NCBI GenBank assembly: GCA_022866195.1
Contig: JALHUF010000588.1
Location: forward strand, 1-11,933
Reading direction: 5' to 3'
DNA length: 11,933 bases
From: Terriglobia bacterium
GTDB taxonomy: Bacteria; Acidobacteriota; Terriglobia; UBA7540
Shown: piece after piece, positions 1 to 6,556 of the stretch
How the letters are laid out: every line of letters begins with the position of its first letter
How positions within the stretch are numbered: position 1 is the stretch's first letter
Program-made: the position numbers and the translations under genes
Notes under the pieces: generated by a model
Told to the model about the DNA's origin: nothing
The model's database searches: none
Seen by the model: only the letters and a program-made list of their open reading frames with translations

Positions 1-2
1 AG

Positions 3-182
3 GCTGAAGAGCCGCAACCTCGAGCCACGGACATTACGCTACGGATTGCGCCGGCACAATTTCAAACTCCCGGCGGCGTGCAAAGGCCATCGCCGCCAAC
101 ACAGCAAAGGGTCTTGTGCCGCATGGCGCGTGGGCGTATGGTGGGCAGCGATCATCAAGACCTCTTGAGAGGTGGCATGTGA
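3..182 (+). other. Open frame from window edge, possible 3' end of an upstream gene
   Basis: One frame stays open from the left edge to a TGA at 180-182, which overlaps the ATG of the next gene in the form TGATG, a layout typical of translationally coupled genes. The first 20 or so residues (containing DITLRIAP) look protein-like. The rest is rich in Pro, Gln and Arg and does not show the high GC at third positions seen in the other genes. It may be a real C-terminus, a frameshifted relic or chance. No function can be given. Confidence 0.2.
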
Positions 183-1063
183 TGAATCGACGATCCTTTC
201 TCGCCGCCACGGCTGGCTCGGCTGCTCTGGCGGGCTTCCCGGCGCCCCTCGGCGCGAATCTCCCAGGCGAAAAGGGACTACGCCTTTCCGTCACTTGGTG
301 GTTGATGGGCAAGATGCCGGTGGGCGAGGCGCTGGCCACACTCGTCCGCCACGGCTACGACGCCTTCGAGATGTTCGACTGGCGCGACCCGGCGCTGCTG
401 GAAACCTTCATCGCGGAGAAAAGGAAGTATCCCTTGGCTTGTGCGTGCATCGTAGCCAACAAGAGCGTGGAGGCGCGCGGCTGCGGCCTGGTGAATCCGC
501 GCGAGCGCGAAGGCTTCCTGCGGGAGATCAACGCCTCGGTCGAAGCGGCGAAGAAAATAGACACGCAGCGCCTGGTGGTGCTCACCGGAAACGAGCTGGG
601 GGGCATGCCGCGCTCCCAGCAGATGGCGAATGCGGTGGCCGCGCTGCGCGAAGCCGCGCCTATCCTGGAGAAGAATGGCCTCACAGCGGTGGTCGAAATC
701 CTGAATACCTACGTGGACCACGCGGGCTACTTCCTCTACTACGTGCGCGACGGGGCGGAGCTGGTGGACCGTGTGGGCAGCCCCAACGTTAAGCTGCTCT
801 TCGACATCTACCACGTGCAGATCATGGAAGGGAACTTGATTTCCAACATCCGCGCGCATATCGAGCGCATCGGGCACTTCCACGTGGGCGACGTTCCCGG
901 ACGCCACGAGCCGGGCACGGGCGAGATCAACTACCGCAACGTCTTCAAGGCCATCTACGAACTCGGCGACCGCTTCCAGGGATACGTGGGCCTGGAGTAC
1001 GGCCGCTTGGCGCCGCTGGAGGAGAACCTGGCCGCCCTGCGGAAGCTGACCAATTTCTCGTAG
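182..1063 (+). CDS. Tat-exported hydroxypyruvate-isomerase-like TIM-barrel protein
   Basis: The 293-residue product resembles the hydroxypyruvate isomerase (Hyi) branch of the xylose-isomerase-like TIM-barrel superfamily. These enzymes interconvert hydroxypyruvate and tartronate semialdehyde or act on related sugars, using a bound divalent metal. The Hyi signature is clear in the C-terminal half: FDIYHVQIMEG (D208, H211), GHFHVGD (H232, H234), EPGTGEINY and GLEYGR (E272). Together with E172 in VEILN these are the likely metal and catalytic residues. The N-terminus MNRRSFLAATAGSAALAG is a twin-arginine signal peptide, which cytoplasmic Hyi lacks, so export to the periplasm is inferred and the true substrate is uncertain. 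I chose ATG 182 because GAGAGG at 167-172 sits 9 bases upstream and the Tat motif begins there; an upstream in-frame start at 116 would bury the signal. No glyoxylate genes lie nearby in the window. Family assignment is firm, substrate is not. Confidence 0.85.
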   Translation: MNRRSFLAATAGSAALAGFPAPLGANLPGEKGLRLSVTWWLMGKMPVGEALATLVRHGYDAFEMFDWRDPALLETFIAEKRKYPLACACIVANKSVEARGCGLVNPREREGFLREINASVEAAKKIDTQRLVVLTGNELGGMPRSQQMANAVAALREAAPILEKNGLTAVVEILNTYVDHAGYFLYYVRDGAELVDRVGSPNVKLLFDIYHVQIMEGNLISNIRAHIERIGHFHVGDVPGRHEPGTGEINYRNVFKAIYELGDRFQGYVGLEYGRLAPLEENLAALRKLTNFS

Positions 1064-1072
1064 CCGCAGCGG

Positions 1073-1213
1073 GTGGTCGGGTTCATGCGCAGGGCCTTGG
1101 AGGTTCAGCCGGCGGACCCGGTGGTCCTTCACGAACTGGGGCGGGAGGTTCTCCTTCAGCGCAACTGGGAGGCCGCGGAAGTTCTCCCGGAGGCGGTGAC
1201 TAACGTGAACTGA
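1073..1213 (+). pseudogene. TPR gene fragment related to the downstream TPR gene
   Basis: Translating 1073-1213 gives 46 codons and a TGA. The peptide aligns without gaps to the TPR segment of the next gene encoded at about 2153-2290: both share VGF, ALEV, DP, ELGR, LQ and NWEAA at the same spacing, about 23 identical residues over 41. It has no start codon context or Shine-Dalgarno sequence, and it is too short for a functional TPR protein. It lies in the same frame as the preceding isomerase gene, directly after its TAG stop. The differences from the downstream copy include many synonymous ones, which suggests an old paralogue that was partly deleted rather than a fresh duplication. Confidence 0.6.
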
Positions 1214-1240
1214 CGCCAGGGGCGAGCGTCGAGCTCTTGC

Positions 1241-1258
1241 CCGGGGATTTTGCCCCGG
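1241..1258 (+). other. GC-rich hairpin
   Basis: CCGGGG (1241-1246) and CCCCGG (1253-1258) form a 6-bp stem around the loop ATTTTG. No T-run follows, so it is not a convincing intrinsic terminator. It lies between the TPR relic and the TPR gene and could still separate the two transcripts or sit in the leader of the second. A -10-like TATAGT follows at 1292-1297, but no matching -35 box is visible. Confidence 0.3.
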
Positions 1259-1348
1259 TCAGACTTTCGGGCGTCCCGGCGACTAATGCGTTATAGTAAA
1301 CAATTGGAAGTAACCATCGGCAGTAAGCGTGAAATGGGAGGCAAGGCC

Positions 1349-3310
1349 TTGAGGTTTTTCTGGTTGGTGATAGGGGCAATCCTGTTGCCGGCCGCAGGTT
1401 GGGCACAGGCCCCGGCGGGCGTGGGCATGCCCGCGGGTGGCCTCGCTGGCTCTCCGCCTTTGGGCGGGTTACGCCTCAATGCCATCCCCGTGCAGGACTG
1501 GACTGTCTTTGGGCGGGTGACGAACCTCAAGGGTGAACCGGTGGGCGGAGCTACGGTCCGTATCGATATTCCGGGCGGAAAGAGCCTGTCGAAGACTCTT
1601 GAGACCAATCTCCAGGGGGAATTCCGCACGACCTATAGCTTGGACGCCCAACTCTACAAGCGACTCAGCGTCAAGGTGGCGGCACTTAAGGGTGGCTTTC
1701 GGGAATCTCGGGAAGCCGTGGACTTCGGAACTGCCGGCCTGACGCACGGAATCGACATCGTCTTGCGGGCCAACGAAGATGATCCCGACCAACTGCCCCT
1801 GCCCACCCTGATCCGCCAGTTGGGCGCGCGGCTGCGTCGCCAGGCCGGACCGCATCTGGCAAACGACTCTACGCGCAAGGATTTCCTGCGCGGCAGCGAG
1901 GAGCTCTTGGATCGGCACAACGCGGTGATCGCCGTGCCTTATCTGGCGAAGGTGGTGGACCGCGAGTCGGACTGCATCGAGTGCCGGATGCTGCTGACCT
2001 TGGCGTTGCTGGATGCGGGTAGTTGGGCGGGAGCCAGCCGGCAGTTGACCGAGGCTGCGAAGCTGAACGAGGCCGCCCAGCCCGCGGCCCGAAGGCCCGA
2101 ACCATGGTTAGTGCTCGGCATTCTGGAAGCCTGGCGTTACGAAACCAAGAAGGCCGTAGGGTTTTTCCAAAAGGCGCTGGAAGTAGCCCCTGGCGACCCG
2201 CTGGCCCTCCAGGAGTTGGGGCGGGCGCTGATTCTGCAGAAGAATTGGGAAGCTGCGGATGAATATCTGGAAAAGGCCATCCAGGCCGGGGCGGCCGAGG
2301 GGGCACGGCTGTTGCGCGTGCGGGCGCTGCTCGAGCAGGGCGACAACGGGGAAGCCGAAAAGGAGATGAATCAGTACCTCGCCGGGCGCGATATTCGATT
2401 CCTTCCCCTCGAGGCCCGGACGCTCTACTCGCAGTTGCAGACCTACATTGATCTCCGGCCCTACGGCAAAGTGAAATCCGTGGCCACCCAACCTCTTCCC
2501 GAACTGATGAAGGCCATGCCGGAGCTGGCAGGGCTGGTGCCCGCTACCTCCCAGGAGGAGCTGGTCTCGATTTTGCAGAAGACGGGCGAGAGTGTCGAGC
2601 TGATGTTCCGCACTTTTCCCAACACCGTCTCGGTGGAGCAAATCCGGCAGGAAAGGCGGGGCAAGGACGGCAAGGTGAAGAACTCTTCAGCCCAGTCGTT
2701 CCAGTACCTGCTGCTGGCCCGCCCCGAAAGGTGGGGGCTGGGATTGGAGGAGTATCGGACGAATGCACGCGGCGACCGCGGCGCGCCGGTAGGGCTGAAA
2801 GACGGATTCATGTTGACGGCGGGTTTCGCCTCGGCGCCCCTGCTGTTCCATCCGGCCTACCAGTCCGGTTCGAACCTTCGCTATCTGGGCCGCCAGGTGC
2901 TCGACGGGCGCGACACCTACGTGGTCGCTTTTGCCCAACGCGCCGAAACGGCCAAGATGATTGAGCGCTTCAACACCGAGAATGCTTCAGTGCTTGTCCT
3001 GTTGCAGGGGGTGGCCTGGATTGATGCTGCCACCTACCGCATCATTCGCATGCGCACGGATTTGCTGAAGCCGCCGACGGGCGTCCGGCTGGAGAGGCAG
3101 ACGACGGAGATCCGCTTCCAACAGATTCCCTTCACGGAAATTGCCACGGCGCTGTGGCTGCCGCAGGAGGTCGCGGTGACGGTGGACTGGAAGGGCAAGA
3201 CGTTTCGCAACTCGCACCGCTACTCGGATTTCAAGCTGTTCAACGTGGCCACCGAAGAGCGGCGGAAGACTACCGTGCCGCCTCCGCCTCCGCCTGAGAA
3301 TCCTAACTGA
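1349..3310 (+). CDS. Exported TPR protein with carboxypeptidase-regulatory-like domain
   Basis: The 653-residue product begins with a hydrophobic signal peptide ending near AAGWAQA. A beta-sandwich domain of the carboxypeptidase-regulatory type follows at about residues 51-126 (VFGRVTNLKGEPVGGATV, then LQGEF). Next is a helical TPR region at about 190-350 (for example KALEVAPGDPLALQELG, then NWEAADEYLEKAI). The C-terminal part, about 375-640, is beta-rich, and the protein ends in a run of prolines. Such proteins are common in Acidobacteriota, but their role, probably periplasmic or envelope-associated, is unknown. Start choice: TTG 1349 has an ideal GGGAGG at 1336-1341 with a 7-base gap. ATG 1334 adds MGGKA, giving a more basic N-terminus but with no Shine-Dalgarno sequence, and remains possible. 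A relic of a related TPR gene lies just upstream. Domain calls are by eye. Confidence 0.8.
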   Translation: MRFFWLVIGAILLPAAGWAQAPAGVGMPAGGLAGSPPLGGLRLNAIPVQDWTVFGRVTNLKGEPVGGATVRIDIPGGKSLSKTLETNLQGEFRTTYSLDAQLYKRLSVKVAALKGGFRESREAVDFGTAGLTHGIDIVLRANEDDPDQLPLPTLIRQLGARLRRQAGPHLANDSTRKDFLRGSEELLDRHNAVIAVPYLAKVVDRESDCIECRMLLTLALLDAGSWAGASRQLTEAAKLNEAAQPAARRPEPWLVLGILEAWRYETKKAVGFFQKALEVAPGDPLALQELGRALILQKNWEAADEYLEKAIQAGAAEGARLLRVRALLEQGDNGEAEKEMNQYLAGRDIRFLPLEARTLYSQLQTYIDLRPYGKVKSVATQPLPELMKAMPELAGLVPATSQEELVSILQKTGESVELMFRTFPNTVSVEQIRQERRGKDGKVKNSSAQSFQYLLLARPERWGLGLEEYRTNARGDRGAPVGLKDGFMLTAGFASAPLLFHPAYQSGSNLRYLGRQVLDGRDTYVVAFAQRAETAKMIERFNTENASVLVLLQGVAWIDAATYRIIRMRTDLLKPPTGVRLERQTTEIRFQQIPFTEIATALWLPQEVAVTVDWKGKTFRNSHRYSDFKLFNVATEERRKTTVPPPPPPENPN

Positions 3311-3325
3311 GCTGACTCAGCTTTT
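3307..3325 (+). terminator. Weak terminator-like hairpin at the TPR gene stop
   Basis: CTGAG (3307-3311) pairs with CTCAG (3316-3320) around a 4-base loop and is followed by C and TTTT. The stem overlaps the TGA stop codon. It is short, so termination would be inefficient at best. Confidence 0.3.
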
Positions 3326-3348
3326 GGCGGGAGCTTTGCTTCGCCCGG

Positions 3349-3413
3349 CTGACCACTGACAACTGACAACTGGTTATTTCGCTGTCCTGCTGTTGACTGT
3401 GAACTGTCGACTG
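3349..3413. repeat. 7-bp-period degenerate tandem repeat in two blocks
   Basis: The core ACTG recurs every 7 bases in two blocks: at 3355, 3362 and 3369 (unit CTGACAA), and at 3396, 3403 and 3410 (units GTTGACT, GTGAACT and GTCGACT). The blocks are separated by about 23 bases. Both lie between the TPR gene and tRNA-Lys. Heptamer tandem repeats of this style are known from cyanobacterial intergenic regions (STRR sequences). Here they are few and imperfect, and I infer no function. Confidence 0.6.
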
Positions 3414-3419
3414 CTTTTC

Positions 3420-3492
3420 TGAGCCGGCTGGGACTCGAACCCAGAACCCTTGCCTTAAAAGGGCAATGCTCTACCGCTTGAGCTACCGGCCC
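3420..3492 (-). tRNA. tRNA-Lys, anticodon TTT
   Basis: Read on the minus strand, the sequence folds into a complete cloverleaf. The acceptor stem is GGGCCGG with CCGGCTC (one G-T pair). The D arm is GCTC/GAGC, and the anticodon stem is TTGCC/GGCAA with loop CTTTTAA. The variable loop has 5 bases, and the T arm is CTGGG/CCCAG with loop TTCGAGT. The anticodon TTT (3457-3459) specifies lysine. The discriminator base is A at 3420, as usual for tRNA-Lys. CCA is not encoded and must be added after transcription. The gene is flanked on both sides by repeats, and I found no clear promoter on its strand. Confidence 0.95.
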
Positions 3493-3505
3493 ACAATCGT
3501 GCTCT

Positions 3506-3586
3506 GTAGCGCAACCCGTCGGCTGACGGGCTACGGCTTTTTCCTGCGAACAAAGCCGCAAGGTTGAAAGGCAAACCCTGCGCTAC
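3506..3586. repeat. Multi-stem palindromic element with GTAGCGC/GCGCTAC ends
   Basis: Perfect 8-bp inverted ends GTAGCGCA (3506-3513) and TGCGCTAC (3579-3586) enclose two hairpins: CCCGTC/GACGGG (3515-3520 with 3525-3530) and CGGCTTT/AAAGCCG (3534-3540 with 3552-3558). A weak third one, GGTT/AACC, follows near 3563-3578. The whole 81 bases could fold as a branched, cloverleaf-like structure. The GCGCTAC end is shared with the REP-like palindromes near 5380-5443, which points to one family of non-coding mobile or REP-type repeats. The element lies 13 bases upstream of the tRNA gene on that gene's strand. Confidence 0.6.
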
Positions 3587-3747
3587 ACCTATAATCAAAG
3601 TACACCAGCCACTCCACCTGCGTAAACCGGAAAAACCACAGCTCAGCAGGGGGCTGAAAAGGCCTCTTTGCCATGCTGCGCCCGTTCGCTTCGCTCAGGG
3701 TAAACTTCACGAAGCATCTCTTCCCTGACTGGAAGCAAAGCACTTAG

Positions 3748-3777
3748 ATCCTTCGTCCGCCGCGGCGGACTGAGGAT
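3748..3777. repeat. 30-bp imperfect palindrome
   Basis: The inner GTCCGCCG/CGGCGGAC (3755-3770) is a perfect 16-bp palindrome. The outer ATCCT (3748-3752) and AGGAT (3773-3777) also match, with two unpaired bases on each side. The flanks (3680-3780) have the look of dispersed intergenic repeats carrying the CCTTCG...GAGGATGAC pattern. Apart from this, 3590-3830 holds nothing I can name. Confidence 0.5.
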
Positions 3778-3830
3778 GACATGCTTTGCGCCCTTTTTCA
3801 CCATCCTGCTAGGGCCGTCACTCCACCGGC

Positions 3831-3859
3831 TTGAGATATTAGCAACACTGCGGTATCTT
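3831..3859 (+). promoter_or_regulatory. Sigma70-like promoter for the isomerase-like gene
   Basis: TTGAGA (3831-3836) and TATCTT (3854-3859) are separated by 17 bases, giving a predicted transcript start near 3866. This leaves a leader of about 60 bases before the ATG at 3929. It is a good but not perfect match, found by eye. Confidence 0.5.
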
Positions 3860-3928
3860 GCGTAGCTCCGAAGCGCAGCGCCCGGCGTCACGATGCCGAA
3901 TCAATAGGGGAATTCCCTGGAGGTTCTC

Positions 3929-5350
3929 ATGCGGAAACGGAAGATCGGCCTTTTGACCTTCTCCGACGGGCGGAAGTTTGCCCACGAGATGCTACGAGAG
4001 ATGAACCTGGATTTTCAGAACAAATTCCGCGCGCGGCTGGAGGCCACGGGCGAATACGAAGTGGTCGCAGGCTCCGAAATTGTCTGGCACCCGGAGGTGG
4101 CCAAGCGCGAAGGGCGGCGACTGCTCGAGGCCGGCGTGGAGGCCACGGTCCTCAATTACGCTGTCTGGTGCTTCCCGCACTTGACGCTGATTGCCACCGA
4201 GTTCGCCCCCGGGCCGTACCTGATGTTTTCCAACATCAATCCTGCTTATCCGGGCATGGTAGGAATGCTGGCGGCGGCCGGCGGCATGGACCAGGTGGGA
4301 CGCTTCCATCATCGGGTGCAAGGCGACATCGCTGACGATGCCGTTTTCGCCAAGGTGCAGAAATTCCTGCGCGCCGCGGTGGCCGTGAACCGTCTGAAGG
4401 GTGAGAGCTTCGGCCTTTACGGCGGACGCCCCATGGGCATGTACACCGCGGTAGCCAATGCCGACCAGTGGAAGCGCGACTTCGGCATCGACATCGAGCA
4501 CATCGACCAGTACGAAATCATCCGCCGCTCCGAGCTGGTCGAGAAAGGCAAGGTTGAGCATGCTTTGGCGTGGCTGGAGAAGATGCTCGGTCCCAACATC
4601 CACTACGACGGCAAGAAATTGACCCCCGAAGTGCTGAAGCGCCAGATCCGCAGCTACTATGCCTGCCAGGAAATCAACGCGGAGAAGGCGATCGACTTCT
4701 TCGGGGTCAAGGCGCAGCCGGAACTGACCGACAACTTCACCACCGAAGACATCATCGACGCCTTCTCGAACGACCCCTACGACTGGGACGGGCCGAAGGA
4801 GCCGGTGGTCTGCGCCACGGAAGCCGATATGGACGGCGCGCTCACCATGGAACTGTTCAAGCACGTGACGGGCGAGCCCGTGCTCTTTGCCGACGTGCGC
4901 CACTACGACGCGGAAGACAACTTCTTTGACCTCTGCAACTCCGGCGCGCACGCCACCTTTTTTGCCGGCCGCTCGAAGCGCCCCGAGGATAACCTCCCCA
5001 AGGTCCACTTCTGGCCGGAAGTGTTCTATTTTCCCGCGGGCGGTGCCTCTGTCATGCACTTCGCGCAGCCGGGCGAGGTGACGCTGGCTCGCCTCACACG
5101 CCGCAACGGGAAATATTGGCTGGCCATCGTGCCGGCGGAGTTCATCCTCTTCGACGAAAAGAAAAACTGGGCCAAGGCCGAGGCCACCACCAAAGAATGG
5201 CCGCACGCTTTCACGCGCTTGAAAGTCTCGGCCGATGAGTTCCTGGCCACCTACGACTCGAACCACATCCACGGCTGCTACGGGAACTGGGTGGAGGAAC
5301 TCGTGCTGATTGCGAAGATCCTCAAGATCCATTGTTACGTTTACGCGTAG
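3929..5350 (+). CDS. L-fucose/L-arabinose isomerase-like protein
   Basis: The 473-residue product fits the FucI/AraA ketol-isomerase superfamily, which interconverts aldoses and ketoses with a Mn2+-type metal in the cytoplasm. Three regions match the metal site: E298 in CATEADMDGAL, D322 in FADVRHYD and H446/H448 in SNHIHGCYGNW. These correspond to the Glu, Asp and His ligands of FucI. No signal peptide is seen. It is shorter than E. coli FucI (591) and close to AraA (about 500), so it probably belongs to one of the uncharacterised FucI-like groups and the sugar is unknown. The start is well supported: GGAGG at 3919-3923 lies 5 bases before the ATG, and a promoter precedes it. It appears monocistronic, with no sugar kinase or transporter beside it. 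Its TAG stop overlaps the first of three REP-like palindromes. Confidence 0.8.
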   Translation: MRKRKIGLLTFSDGRKFAHEMLREMNLDFQNKFRARLEATGEYEVVAGSEIVWHPEVAKREGRRLLEAGVEATVLNYAVWCFPHLTLIATEFAPGPYLMFSNINPAYPGMVGMLAAAGGMDQVGRFHHRVQGDIADDAVFAKVQKFLRAAVAVNRLKGESFGLYGGRPMGMYTAVANADQWKRDFGIDIEHIDQYEIIRRSELVEKGKVEHALAWLEKMLGPNIHYDGKKLTPEVLKRQIRSYYACQEINAEKAIDFFGVKAQPELTDNFTTEDIIDAFSNDPYDWDGPKEPVVCATEADMDGALTMELFKHVTGEPVLFADVRHYDAEDNFFDLCNSGAHATFFAGRSKRPEDNLPKVHFWPEVFYFPAGGASVMHFAQPGEVTLARLTRRNGKYWLAIVPAEFILFDEKKNWAKAEATTKEWPHAFTRLKVSADEFLATYDSNHIHGCYGNWVEELVLIAKILKIHCYVYA

Positions 5351-5443
5351 CCGGCGGCTTCAGCCGGGCACATGGAACTTGTAGCAGATGCCGGCCTAAA
5401 GGCCGGCGCTACAAGCACGTGTCGGTCTGAGGACCGGCGCTAC
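5347..5443. repeat. Cluster of three REP-like palindromes
   Basis: Copy 1 has CCGGC (5351-5355) with GCCGG (5363-5367). Copy 2 is the best: GTAGC (5381-5385) and GCTAC (5408-5412) enclose GCCGGCCT/AGGCCGGC (5390-5397 with 5400-5407) and a 2-base loop. Copy 3 has GTCGGTC/GACCGGC (5421-5427 with 5432-5438) followed by GCTAC. Copies 2 and 3 end in GCGCTAC, as does the element at 3506-3586. In position and form they resemble REP elements, and they could stabilise or end the upstream transcript. No RAYT transposase is present in the window. Confidence 0.65.
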
Positions 5444-5448
5444 GATTG

Positions 5449-5477
5449 TTGACCTGGTGTCCGCTCCGCCGTAGAAT
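5449..5477 (+). promoter_or_regulatory. Sigma70-like promoter for the PH-like/zinc-ribbon gene
   Basis: TTGACC (5449-5454) and TAGAAT (5472-5477) are 17 bases apart, each one mismatch from consensus. The predicted transcript start is near 5484, about 38 bases before the ATG at 5522. It begins just after the REP-like cluster. Confidence 0.65.
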
Positions 5478-5521
5478 CTGCGCAACGGTGCCCCAGGGAT
5501 TGTCTCCACTGGAGGTCTTCC

Positions 5522-6460
5522 ATGCCGGACATCTATTTCCCCGTGCATCCCGAGCAATCCTCGCGCCTGGGGTCGCCGCATGGCGTGCGCGTACGCGAAG
5601 ACACGCTTTACACCAACCACAAGGGCCAGGAGAAGAGCGGTATCCGGAAACGCGCTGACAAAGCCCTGGATAAGCTGCAGGAAATCCTGCGCAAGATGCT
5701 GGGGCCAGAAGAAGTTGTCCTCTACCTTGCCCGCGGCCAGGCGCCTGCCACCTGGTTTGAACAATATACCTTAGGCTGGTACATCTACTACGTCACGGCG
5801 ACCGTGCTCGTATTCACCAACCGCCGCCTATTGCTTTTTCAGGTGCAGCGCGATGGAAGCTGGAAGAAGAGCGTCCGCGCCGTCCCCTGGGGCGACGTGG
5901 AAGAAGCCAAGGCCAAGGGCTGGCTGAGCCGTACCCTGCGCATCAAGTACCGCAACGGAAAGAAGGAAACCTATTGGGGGTTGGGCTGGGGCGACGATAA
6001 GAAGATCAGAGTTCTGCTGGAGGCGTTGTCCGCGGTCGGGGCGGGGGAGACGAGCGCCGCGGGGTCGATCGTTTCGCTCTGTCCGAATTGCCTGGCGGAG
6101 CTTACTCCCCGGGTGTACGAATGCGGGCGCTGCAAACTCACCTTCAAGGACGAGAGAACTATGGTGCGACGCTCGCTCCTCATCCCGGGCGGCGGCTACT
6201 TCTACGTGGGGCACTGGTTTCCAGGCATTGCCGGCTTCATCGTGGAAGCGCTCTTCCTGTACTGGACGATAATGTTCGGTTTGGCGGGGTTGGGCATCAT
6301 AAAGCTCGCCCTTGAGTCGCCGCCGTGGCAGGCTGAAGCTTCTGCGCCAGTCGTCTATCTTGTCTCTGCCGGCTTCACGGCGCTTATTGTCACCATCGCG
6401 AAGCTGATGACCATCCACCACTGCCGGCGATTCATCCGCGACTTCATCCCCAAGGAATAG
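5522..6460 (+). CDS. Membrane protein with PH-like domain and zinc ribbon, function unknown
   Basis: I do not recognise a named gene. The 312-residue product has three visible parts. An N-terminal region of about 170 residues resembles bacterial PH-like domains (VLVFTNRRLLLFQV, then VPWGDVEEAK, then a basic beta-strand). A zinc ribbon follows with C187-x2-C190 and C201-x2-C204. The C-terminal half has hydrophobic segments at about 235-264 and 275-296, with a basic end after them. This suggests a membrane-anchored protein with soluble N-terminal domains on the cytoplasmic side. The start is supported by GGAGG at 5511-5515, 6 bases before the ATG, and by a near-consensus promoter. The next gene has its own promoter, so it is probably transcribed alone. 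The role is not predictable from context. Confidence 0.75.
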   Translation: MPDIYFPVHPEQSSRLGSPHGVRVREDTLYTNHKGQEKSGIRKRADKALDKLQEILRKMLGPEEVVLYLARGQAPATWFEQYTLGWYIYYVTATVLVFTNRRLLLFQVQRDGSWKKSVRAVPWGDVEEAKAKGWLSRTLRIKYRNGKKETYWGLGWGDDKKIRVLLEALSAVGAGETSAAGSIVSLCPNCLAELTPRVYECGRCKLTFKDERTMVRRSLLIPGGGYFYVGHWFPGIAGFIVEALFLYWTIMFGLAGLGIIKLALESPPWQAEASAPVVYLVSAGFTALIVTIAKLMTIHHCRRFIRDFIPKE

Positions 6461-6482
6461 GTCAACCGTCGAGCCCATCTGA

Positions 6483-6512
6483 TTGACAAGCTTTCACGGC
6501 TGAGAATAGTAT
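6483..6512 (+). promoter_or_regulatory. Sigma70-like promoter for the cobB-larC pair
   Basis: A perfect TTGACA (6483-6488) is followed after 18 bases by TAGTAT (6507-6512). The transcript would start near 6519, leaving about 38 bases before the GTG start codon at 6557. Confidence 0.6.
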
Positions 6513-6556
6513 CGTGGTGGTTGATGCGGCATCTCGGCGGAACTCTTTGAGGCCCC

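Noticed and set aside
182..1213. Stop-codon readthrough joining the isomerase to the TPR peptide
   Set aside because: The frame is shared, but nothing suggests recoding of the TAG, and the isomerase is full length without the extension. A relic is simpler.
1250..1348. TTG 1250 as start of the TPR gene
   Set aside because: It lies inside a hairpin, lacks a Shine-Dalgarno sequence and would place 33 residues before the signal peptide.
3220..3561. 113-codon minus frame containing QLSVVSGQ
   Set aside because: It runs through the 7-bp repeat, tRNA-Lys and the palindromic element. The peptide is just the translated repeat.
3992..5332. 446-codon open frame on the minus strand
   Set aside because: It lies entirely inside the isomerase-like gene, mirrors its codon structure in a GC-rich sequence, and has no recognisable protein motifs.
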